Shown: positions 1 to 5,263 of the stretch, piece after piece | How positions within the stretch are numbered: position 1 is the first letter of the stretch | How the letters are laid out: every line of letters starts with the position of its first letter | Assembly (NCBI GenBank): GCA_937898375.1 | Contig: CALEJX010000518.1 | Location: 1-6,430 of the forward strand | Direction: 5' to 3' | From: an uncultured Ruminococcus sp. | Lineage (GTDB): Bacteria > Bacillota > Clostridia > Oscillospirales > Ruminococcaceae | Length of the DNA: 6,430 nt | Translations under genes and position numbers: made by a program | The notes under the pieces: model-generated | What the model saw: the letters and a program-made list of their open reading frames with translations, nothing else | Database searches by the model: none | Told to the model about the DNA's origin: nothing

Positions 1-1997
1 CCGAGCATGGCTTTTTTCTTGGCTTCACCGTCTGATTTGTTGTTTGAAAAGCCCACGGTCTTAGTTTCGGCCAGTTTTTTTACGCCGATATTCGAGGTCA
101 TTATTATAAGGACGTTTGAGAATGAAACTGTCCTGCCTGTGGAGTCGGTAAGACAGCCGTCCTCTAGTATCTGCAAAAGCAGATTGTAGATGTCAGGGTG
201 AGCCTTTTCTATCTCGTCAAGAAGAAGCACGCAGTATGGTTTGCGGCGTATCTGTTCGGTGAGCCTGCCGCCCTCGTCAAAGCCCACATATCCAGGGGGC
301 GAGCCTATGAGCTTTGAAACGCTGTGACGTTCCATATATTCCGACATATCGAGCTTTACAATGGCGTCATCTCTGCCGAAAAGCGCTTTAGCAAGATCTT
401 TGGCAAGCTGGCTTTTGCCCACGCCTGTAGGCCCTAGGAAAACAAAACTTCCCACAGGGCGGTCGCTGCCTTTAAGTCCTGCCCGACAGCGGCGAACGGC
501 AGAGCAGAGCGACTTTATAGCCGCCTGCTGACCTACAATGCTTTCGCTTAGCTTATCTTCAAGCCCTGTGAGCCTTGCGGCTTCGTCCTGCCCGATATCG
601 GCGCAGTTTATGCCTGTGAGCGATGAAATAACGCTGTCGATATGCCTTTTTTCAAGTGGTATGCGCTTTGGGCGGCACTCTGTTATGGCGGTGAGATATT
701 CGTCACGGGTGAGCTTGCCTTTCACATAATCGTTGAAAGCGTCTGATATTTTTTCTCCCGAATTGTTTCCGCTTTGCTCTATGACCGCACAGGCGCAGGC
801 TTCGTCAAGGATATCTATAGCCTTGTCAGGGAAAAATCTGTCTGTGACATATCGTGCGGCAAGCTTCACTGCATATGGGATAAGGTCAGAGGAGATGTCA
901 ACGCTGTGGTGCTGTTCATATTTGTCAGTAAGGCCGGTGAGTATACGGCAGGTCTGGCTTTGGGTAGGCTCATCTATTTTCACTTTCTGAAAGCGCCGCT
1001 CCATTGCGGAGTCTTTTTCGATATTTTTGCGGTATTCCTCAAAGGTCGTTGCGCCTATGAGCTGTAGACCGCCCCTTGCAAGCTGTGGTTTAAGGATATT
1101 TGCGGCGTCTATTGCACCCTCTGCCGCTCCTGCGCCCATTATGTTGTGAAGCTCGTCAATAAAAAGTATCACATTTCCAGTCTTTGCGGCTTCATCCATA
1201 CAGCTTTTCAGGCGCTCCTCAAAGTCGCCACGATATTTCGCACCTGCAAGGAGGGTAGTCATATCAAGGGAGAAAATACGCTTTGAGGACAGCGCAGGCG
1301 GAACTTCGCCAAGCATTATCTTTTTTGCAAGCCCCTCCACAATGGCAGTTTTTCCCACTCCTGCTTCACCCACAAGACAGGGATTGTTCTTTGTGCGGCG
1401 GCAGAGTATCTCCATAATGCGTTCGGTTTCGGCTTCTCTGCCTATGCAGGGGTCGAACTTTTCGCACTCGCTTTTGCGTGTAAGCTCCCTGCCGTAGCGT
1501 TCAAGGGTCTTTAGCTTGGGATAATTTCTGTCTGAGAAAATATTAGGCTCGTTGCCTGACAGTGCGCAGTCGTTATACATCTTGTTGCAGTTCACGCCTA
1601 GCTGCTGCAATATCTCAAAGGCACAGCAATCACTGCGGCGTAGTATCATAGCAAGAATGTACTCTGTTCCGGCGATACCGCCTCCCATGCTTTCGCAAAG
1701 CCGCTGTGCGCCTTTTATAACAGCCGAGGCATTTGGCGTGATGTCATTTTTAGTAAGGCGGCATGGCGTGCCCCTGCCGATGATGTATTCTATCTGCTCC
1801 TCTATCCTCTGAGCCGTGACCTCGTGGCGCAGAAGCACTGCGCAGGCTGTGGAGTCCTCCTCATAGGCGGCTGAGAGCAGGATATGCTCAGTGCCGATAT
1901 AAGTATGCCCCCAGCTTCCTGCCAGAGTGACGGCGTTTTTCACAAGCTCTCTTGCTCTCGGTGTAAAGCTGTCGCTATCAAAAAACTGTTCGTTCAT
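1..1997 (-). CDS. clpC: ClpC/ClpA-type Clp protease ATP-binding subunit (C-terminus cut off by window edge)
   Basis: Hsp100 AAA+ unfoldase that unfolds substrates with ATP and threads them into ClpP in the cytoplasm. Starting from ATG at 1995-1997, 665 codons are open to the left edge with no stop; about 90-100 residues would be missing compared with the usual 750-810. Residues about 1-145 read as the double Clp N-domain repeat. NBD1 has Walker A GEAGVGKT (K216) and Walker B FIDEL (E282); NBD2 has GPTGVGKS (K528) and LLLDEIEKAHPD (E595). A VGF tripeptide at 648-650 sits where ClpC carries its ClpP-docking loop, so partnership with ClpP is expected. The two Walker lysines are 312 apart, against about 337 in Bacillus ClpC, so the middle domain is short. 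A ribosome binding site (AAGGGGTG, 2004-2011) lies 6 bases before the start. No ctsR, mcsA or mcsB lies upstream; the neighbour is divergent. ClpA or ClpE are less likely assignments. Confidence 0.93.
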   Translation of the reverse strand, partial: MNEQFFDSDSFTPRARELVKNAVTLAGSWGHTYIGTEHILLSAAYEEDSTACAVLLRHEVTAQRIEEQIEYIIGRGTPCRLTKNDITPNASAVIKGAQRLCESMGGGIAGTEYILAMILRRSDCCAFEILQQLGVNCNKMYNDCALSGNEPNIFSDRNYPKLKTLERYGRELTRKSECEKFDPCIGREAETERIMEILCRRTKNNPCLVGEAGVGKTAIVEGLAKKIMLGEVPPALSSKRIFSLDMTTLLAGAKYRGDFEERLKSCMDEAAKTGNVILFIDELHNIMGAGAAEGAIDAANILKPQLARGGLQLIGATTFEEYRKNIEKDSAMERRFQKVKIDEPTQSQTCRILTGLTDKYEQHHSVDISSDLIPYAVKLAARYVTDRFFPDKAIDILDEACACAVIEQSGNNSGEKISDAFNDYVKGKLTRDEYLTAITECRPKRIPLEKRHIDSVISSLTGINCADIGQDEAARLTGLEDKLSESIVGQQAAIKSLCSAVRRCRAGLKGSDRPVGSFVFLGPTGVGKSQLAKDLAKALFGRDDAIVKLDMSEYMERHSVSKLIGSPPGYVGFDEGGRLTEQIRRKPYCVLLLDEIEKAHPDIYNLLLQILEDGCLTDSTGRTVSFSNVLIIMTSNIGVKKLAETKTVGFSNNKSDGEAKKKAML

Positions 1998-2003
1998 AAA
2001 ATT

Positions 2004-2035
2004 CACCCCTTAAAATGTTTAAGGTCATTGCCTTA
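2004..2035 (-). promoter_or_regulatory. Clp leader with two mutually exclusive hairpins, one hiding the Shine-Dalgarno
   Basis: In the mRNA sense (minus strand) the leader contains TAAGG (2031-2035), CCTTAA (2019-2024) and TTAAGG (2008-2013) in that order, the last being part of the Shine-Dalgarno AAGGGG. The central CCTTA can pair with the upstream TAAGG (5 bp, 6-base loop) or, as CCTTAA, with the downstream TTAAGG (6 bp, 5-base loop). The second pairing would occlude the ribosome binding site. The stems are short and AT-rich, so a thermosensor-like role is possible, but it is inference only. Confidence 0.35.
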
Positions 2036-2097
2036 GCTACATTCTTGACAGTTTTGCGTCTTGTTATTCTCACATTTTTACCGCTTTTATATTCTTA

Positions 2098-2130
2098 TGC
2101 ACAGGACAAATCCTGCTTGCAGATTTTTTT
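2098..2130 (+). terminator. Possible weak intrinsic terminator or attenuator upstream of the Cys-rich gene
   Basis: The arms CAGGA (2102-2106) and TCCTG (2111-2115) form a perfect 5-bp stem with a 4-base loop. TGCA at 2098-2101 and 2118-2121 can extend it across a 2-base bulge, and a run of seven T follows at 2124-2130. No gene precedes it on the plus strand within the window. It would only act on a short transcript started nearby, for example from a region with TTGACA at 2045-2050. The stem is modest, so this is tentative. Confidence 0.3.
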
Positions 2131-2163
2131 GTAACACATTTTCTGCGGCGTCATAAACTGTAC

Positions 2164-2196
2164 TATAAAGCAACGGAGCAAAGCTTCAGCTTTATA
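2164..2196 (+). repeat. 8-bp inverted repeat in the leader of the Cys-rich gene
   Basis: TATAAAGC (2164-2171) and GCTTTATA (2189-2196) are perfect inverted copies 17 bases apart. A nested alternative hairpin uses AAAGC (2180-2184) and GCTTT (2189-2193) with loop TTCA, sharing the same right arm. The left arm overlaps the best -10-like sequence of the region (TATAAA, 2164-2169), so it may be an operator, an RNA hairpin, or chance in AT-rich DNA. Confidence 0.4.
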
Positions 2197-2225
2197 AATC
2201 TTAACAAAAAAAGGAGATTTCATTT

Positions 2226-2372
2226 ATGAACGGTTGTGGATTTGGCGGTTGCTGGTGGATCATTATCCTTATTCTCATATTCTGCTGCTGTGGTTGCGGC
2301 GGTTGCGGTGGCTGTGGAAACGGCTGCGGCGGCTGTGGCTGCGACAATGGCTGCGGCGGCTGCGGATGCTGA
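2226..2372 (+). CDS. 48-residue Gly/Cys-rich membrane microprotein
   Basis: This short gene has ATG at 2226 and TGA at 2370-2372. The start is supported by a strong AAGGAG (2211-2216) nine bases upstream. The product begins MNGCGFGGC, continues with a hydrophobic segment WWIIILILIF at residues 10-19 that could span or insert into the membrane, then a CCC run and a tail made almost wholly of Gly and Cys with only two Asn and one Asp. I count 14 Cys and 18 Gly in 48 residues. Similar small proteins in Clostridia are annotated by loose similarity as chorion-class high-cysteine proteins, and the aromatic/hydrophobic head recalls the small YjcZ-type sporulation proteins. Neither gives a proven function. 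Disulfide cross-linking or metal binding at the membrane or spore surface are guesses. A strong terminator 19 bases after the stop makes it a single-gene unit. The overlapping longer frames on both strands are composition artefacts of the repeats. Confidence 0.85.
   Translation: MNGCGFGGCWWIIILILIFCCCGCGGCGGCGNGCGGCGCDNGCGGCGC
2297..2369 (+). repeat. Imperfect Gly-Cys codon repeat inside the microprotein gene
   Basis: The tail of the Cys-rich gene is built from repeats of the pattern GGY-TGY-GGN, encoding Gly-Cys-Gly units, interrupted by AAC, GAC and AAT codons. Such short tandem units can gain or lose copies by slippage, so tail length may vary between strains. Confidence 0.6.
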
Positions 2373-2390
2373 TCTGACGGCAAATAAAAG

Positions 2391-2422
2391 GCGGCGGAGC
2401 ATTGCGCTTCGCCGCTTTTTTT
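2391..2422. terminator. Strong bidirectional intrinsic terminator
   Basis: GCGGCGGAGC (2391-2400) pairs with GCTTCGCCGC (2406-2415) in a 10-bp stem with one G-T pair and loop ATTGC, followed by seven T at 2416-2422. On the opposite strand the hairpin is followed by CTTTTATTTG and is preceded directly by the TAG of the PPK2 gene (2423-2425). It therefore serves both the plus-strand microprotein and the convergent minus-strand PPK2 gene. Confidence 0.9.
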
Positions 2423-3934
2423 CTACTTATCTTCTTTTTCCAAACGCTTTTCAAGGCGTTTTACGATAGTTTTCAGCGCCTTTATGCGGGCGTATTTTTT
2501 ATCGTTGCCCTCAAGTATGGTCCATGGTGCGATATCAGTTGAGGTTAGCTTTGTCATGCGGTCAACATATTTCTCATAGGTATCCCACTTTTCACGGTTG
2601 CGCCAATCCTCGTCGGTTATCTTCCAACGTTTCTCAGGTGTGTTCTCACGCTCGTTAAATCGGCGCAGCTGTTCGTCCTTGTCGATATTCACCCAGAACT
2701 TTATTATCTCTGCGCCCCAATCGTGAAGCTGACTTTCAAACTCGTTTATCTCACGATAAGCCATGTTCACACGCTCTTCAGGGGTGAGCTTTTCGATAGG
2801 CTCGACCATTACTCTGCCATACCATGTGCGGTCAAAGATAGTGAAGTGACCGTCTTTTTCAAGGCGTGTCCAAAAACGCCACAGATAGTGCCTTGCAAGC
2901 TCTGACGGCTCAGGTGCGGCGGTAGGGTGAACTTCATAGCCTCTCGGGTCAAAGGCAGCCACAAGGCGCTTGATGTTGCCGCCTTTTCCTGCTGCGTCCC
3001 AGCCCTCATAGCATATTATAACAGGTATCTTCTTCTGATAGCAAAGATTTTGCAGTTTGAAAAGCTTGTCCTGATATTTTTTTAGCTTTTTCTCGTATTC
3101 CACTACGTCAAGGGATTTGTCCATATCAACTTCTGCAAGGGCAGGCATTTCCATAGTCTTATACTCAGGATAATTGTATCCGCAGGTGTCGAACTGCGGC
3201 TCGGGAATGTAGTGTTCAGCCTTCTCCTTAGCAGAAACTGCGGCGTTCACTGCTTTTGTGACCGCTGTCAGCACTTCAAGTTCAGCGGCGGCACGTTCAT
3301 TTGCGCCAACGCAAGTCCACGGAGCAAACGCTGTGTTTGTGCTTTCAAGCATTTTGTCATACTTGCGGAAAAACTTATCGTATTTTTCCATGTTCTTTAT
3401 ATCGTGGCTTTCCACACGCCAGCTTGTAACAGAGGAGTCCTCCAGCTTTTCGATACGCTTTTTCTGCTCGTCCTCAGTAATATGCAGGAAAATTTTCACG
3501 ATAACATAGCCGTCGTCAGTGAGTTGTCTTTCAAATGTGCAGATATCTTTAAGCCTTTTGTCTCTTGTGTCTTTGTCTATTTCGCCGTACATACAGGCGT
3601 TCACAGTGTCACGATACCAGCTTCGGTCGAGAATAAGGAACTCCCCCTTTTTCGGCAGGCTTTGCCAATAACGCCACAGCCATGGCATACGCTTTTCCTG
3701 CTCGTTTGGCGCACGATATGACACAACCTTGTAAAAACGTGGGTCAAGTGAGCGTATGAGTTTTGCTATCATCGAGCCTTTTCCTGCGGCTGCCCAGCCG
3801 TCAAATGTGATTATCACAGGCACACCTGCGATCTTTATCTTGTTTTCAAGCAGGGTGAGCTGTTCTCTCAGGTTTTTTAGCTGTTCGGATATCTCTGATT
3901 TTTCTTTGCTTTTCTGTATAACTTTTTCAAGCAT
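2423..3934 (-). CDS. pap: Two-domain PPK2 enzyme, polyphosphate:AMP phosphotransferase type
   Basis: The product has 503 residues and two fused PPK2 domains, the arrangement of polyphosphate:AMP phosphotransferases, which make ADP from AMP using polyphosphate. The cytoplasm is the expected site. The N-terminal half has a P-loop GWAAAGKG (46-53, K52) and Walker B LDRSWY (102-107). The C-terminal half has GWDAAGKG (311-318, D313, K317), FDRTWYGR (367-374) and a basic lid with RWK at 436-438. Both halves end with APWT (204-207 and 469-472). The N-terminal copy has Ala at the P-loop Asp position, RD in place of GR after its WY, and SWRV in place of the basic RWK lid. By comparison with the family, catalysis probably rests in the C-terminal half. 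I chose ATG at 3932-3934 because AAGGAG lies 8 bases upstream. An in-frame ATG 24 codons earlier (4004-4006) lies against the -10 box, upstream of the likely transcript start. A polyphosphate kinase with another nucleotide preference is the alternative. Confidence 0.93.
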   Translation of the reverse strand: MLEKVIQKSKEKSEISEQLKNLREQLTLLENKIKIAGVPVIITFDGWAAAGKGSMIAKLIRSLDPRFYKVVSYRAPNEQEKRMPWLWRYWQSLPKKGEFLILDRSWYRDTVNACMYGEIDKDTRDKRLKDICTFERQLTDDGYVIVKIFLHITEDEQKKRIEKLEDSSVTSWRVESHDIKNMEKYDKFFRKYDKMLESTNTAFAPWTCVGANERAAAELEVLTAVTKAVNAAVSAKEKAEHYIPEPQFDTCGYNYPEYKTMEMPALAEVDMDKSLDVVEYEKKLKKYQDKLFKLQNLCYQKKIPVIICYEGWDAAGKGGNIKRLVAAFDPRGYEVHPTAAPEPSELARHYLWRFWTRLEKDGHFTIFDRTWYGRVMVEPIEKLTPEERVNMAYREINEFESQLHDWGAEIIKFWVNIDKDEQLRRFNERENTPEKRWKITDEDWRNREKWDTYEKYVDRMTKLTSTDIAPWTILEGNDKKYARIKALKTIVKRLEKRLEKEDK

Positions 3935-3942
3935 TGCATTTT

Positions 3943-3948
3943 CTCCTT
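3943..3948 (-). promoter_or_regulatory. Ribosome binding site that fixes the PPK2 start
   Basis: AAGGAG on the minus strand, eight bases before the ATG at 3932-3934. It is the only good Shine-Dalgarno near a candidate start and argues against the longer reading starting at 4006. Confidence 0.85.
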
Positions 3949-3997
3949 TTTTTGTCAAATTGTTATAAGCATAGCTTAATTTATTTGATTTATGTAT

Positions 3998-4026
3998 ATT
4001 ATACACAATTTATCTTTATTTGTATA
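3998..4026 (-). promoter_or_regulatory. Sigma-A-type promoter for the PPK2 gene
   Basis: On the minus strand, -10 TATAAT (3998-4003) is a perfect match and lies 17 bases from -35 TATACA (4021-4026, four of six matching TTGACA). Transcription would start near 3991, giving a leader of about 57 bases. Confidence 0.7.
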
Positions 4027-4027
4027 T

Positions 4028-4053
4028 AGACATTTTTCACGAAAATTCTGTCT
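4028..4053. repeat. Interrupted inverted repeat beside the PPK2 -35 box
   Basis: AGACA (4028-4032) and TGTCT (4049-4053) are inverted copies, with an inner TTTT-CACG-AAAA (4034-4045) between them and unequal flanking bases. It starts two bases upstream of the PPK2 -35 hexamer, so a regulator site is possible. On the plus strand a CTTTTTT run follows, so it could also be a weak terminator-like hairpin. Confidence 0.3.
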
Positions 4054-4085
4054 CTTTTTTGTTAATACGGAGTTAATATTATTGG

Positions 4086-4106
4086 TTTATACTGATACAG
4101 TATAAA
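4086..4106. promoter_or_regulatory. Perfect 9-3-9 palindrome, likely operator of the membrane-protein gene
   Basis: TTTATACTG (4086-4094) and CAGTATAAA (4098-4106) are exact inverted copies separated by ATA. The centre is 36 bases before the ATG at 4132. Both arms contain -10-like hexamers (TATACT at 4088-4093, TATAAA at 4101-4106), so a bound dimer would block the promoter. I see no convincing -35 at normal spacing. The cognate regulator is not in the window and I do not recognise the site. Confidence 0.6.
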
Positions 4107-4131
4107 ATATCTTGCAAAGGACGGCAGTGAT

Positions 4132-5166
4132 ATGTCAAAAAAATACGAAAAGGATATTAATATATCAAAGCTCGACAAAAGTTTGGAGGGTCAGGGTCTA
4201 TTGGAGGACGCTGATGACGCAGAGTATGAGCGCACGCTGGCTCAGCAAAGGTGTGAGGCTGAGGAGCGTGAAAGGCAGGCTTTAGAGCAGGCGGAAGCCG
4301 AAAGACGTGAACGTGAACGTCAGGAAGAAAAGAAACGTGAACGCAGGCTTGCTCAGGAACGTATCGAGCTTATGAAACTCAAAAGCGGCGTTATCAACGA
4401 AAGCGAGTCCACCATAAAAGAAGAACACGATCAGATAAGAGAGCTTCGCGGCTTTGAAAAGGTGCAGAATTTCTTTTATCACAACAAGGTGTGGATAATC
4501 TTTACAATATTTATCGTAGCGGTGGCAGCGTTTATTTTTATTGACGCTGCAAGGCGTGAAAAGGCTGACCTGACAGTGCTTATGATCGCAAACAACGGCT
4601 TGGAAACACGTCAGGAGGAGCTTGAGGAGTTCTTTGAGAAGTATACAGACGATCTTGACGGCAACGGCTATGTTCATGTTGAGGTCATTATGATACCGCT
4701 CAATTCTCACAGCGACGATTATCAGCAGCAGAACGTGAACAGCACAAAGTTCTTGGCACAGCTTCAGGGCGGCGAGTCTATACTTGTTATAACAGACTCA
4801 AACACTGATGAGGAGTTCAAGTCTATAATGACCCCTGATCTGCCAAAAGAGTTTCCGGGCAACAAGTATGTTGACGATATGGGAATGAGCTGGAACATGG
4901 AGGTCATGGCTAAGGAGCTCAATTTTGAAAATATGCCGAATGATATCCACCTTTCAATGAGAACGCCTGTTAAGACCTTGGGTGACTCAAAGGAAACTAT
5001 GCAGGAAAATTATGATAAGGCATTCACAGTTTTCAAGAGGATAGTTGACGATATGACCGAGAAAGCCGAAGCGGCAGGGGATAAGGGTCTTACAACTGAG
5101 CCTGTTCACTATGATGACAGCAGTTTAGAAAGTTCTGACAGTGCAGAAAGCTCAGAAAATAAGTAA
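4132..5166 (+). CDS. Single-pass membrane protein with cytoplasmic coiled coil and unrecognised outer domain
   Basis: I do not recognise this 344-residue protein. Residues 1-28 are polar; about 29-82 are a Glu/Arg/Gln-rich stretch with coiled-coil character; about 119-138 are a single hydrophobic segment (VWIIFTIFIVAV and following), with no signal peptide before it. The charged N-terminal part would be cytoplasmic and the C-terminal roughly 205 residues outside. The outer part has alternating hydrophobic strands and helices (DLTVLMIA at 146-153, VHVEVIMIPL at 181-190, SILVITDS at 216-223), suggesting an alpha/beta fold, and ends in a Ser/Glu-rich tail. DLDGNG at 174-179 followed by YVHVE resembles an EF-hand or dockerin-type calcium loop, though only one is present. 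The start is supported by AAAGGA (4116-4121) ten bases before the ATG. The gene stands alone between a divergent PPK2 gene and a bidirectional terminator. A scaffold, stress-sensor or envelope-assembly role would be speculation. Confidence 0.88.
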   Translation: MSKKYEKDINISKLDKSLEGQGLLEDADDAEYERTLAQQRCEAEERERQALEQAEAERRERERQEEKKRERRLAQERIELMKLKSGVINESESTIKEEHDQIRELRGFEKVQNFFYHNKVWIIFTIFIVAVAAFIFIDAARREKADLTVLMIANNGLETRQEELEEFFEKYTDDLDGNGYVHVEVIMIPLNSHSDDYQQQNVNSTKFLAQLQGGESILVITDSNTDEEFKSIMTPDLPKEFPGNKYVDDMGMSWNMEVMAKELNFENMPNDIHLSMRTPVKTLGDSKETMQENYDKAFTVFKRIVDDMTEKAEAAGDKGLTTEPVHYDDSSLESSDSAESSENK

Positions 5167-5179
5167 CGGATATTTGGCT

Positions 5180-5206
5180 GTAGGGGACGGCGTCCTCGAC
5201 GTCCCG
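5180..5206. repeat. Short REP-like palindrome between convergent genes
   Basis: GGGACG (5184-5189) and CGTCCC (5200-5205) are inverted copies around a 10-base GC-rich loop. The loop's start also lets GGAC pair with GTCC within 5185-5195. The GC-rich block (TAGGGGACGGCGTCC and following) stands out from the AT-rich spacer. Similar GTAGGGG...CCC palindromes are scattered in Ruminococcus and Faecalibacterium-type genomes from memory, so a dispersed element is likely but unproven from one copy. Confidence 0.4.
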
Positions 5207-5218
5207 TATAACAAAGTA

Positions 5219-5254
5219 AAAGCGGACAACCACTCGCTTGTGGCTGTCCGCTTT
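5219..5254. terminator. Bidirectional intrinsic terminator between convergent genes
   Basis: AAAGCGGACA (5219-5228) pairs with TGTCCGCTTT (5245-5254). After one A-C mismatch, CCAC (5230-5233) pairs with GTGG (5240-5243) around loop TCGCTT. T-rich tracts follow on both strands (TTTGTATTTG on plus, TTTTACTTTG on minus). It closes the membrane-protein gene on plus and the carboxypeptidase gene on minus, whose stop is at 5264-5266. Confidence 0.88.
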
Positions 5255-5263
5255 GTATTTGTA

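Noticed and set aside
1998..2160. CtsR or CIRCE heat-shock operator in front of the Clp gene
   Set aside because: I found no GGTCAAA heptad repeats and no TTAGCACTC/GAGTGCTAA pair. I also saw no convincing minus-strand -35/-10 pair.
2201..2469. Longer open frames across the Cys-rich gene, including Pro/Gln-rich and Ala-rich readings on either strand
   Set aside because: They arise from the GGC/TGC repeats read in other frames. They lack ribosome binding sites and run through the terminator, whereas the 48-codon frame has an excellent one.
3212..3721. 169-codon plus-strand frame opposite the PPK2 gene
   Set aside because: It is antisense to conserved PPK2 motifs and its composition follows from the coding strand.
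4282..4710. 142-codon minus-strand frame opposite the membrane-protein gene
   Set aside because: It lies wholly within a well-supported gene on the other strand and has no ribosome binding site or recognisable motif.
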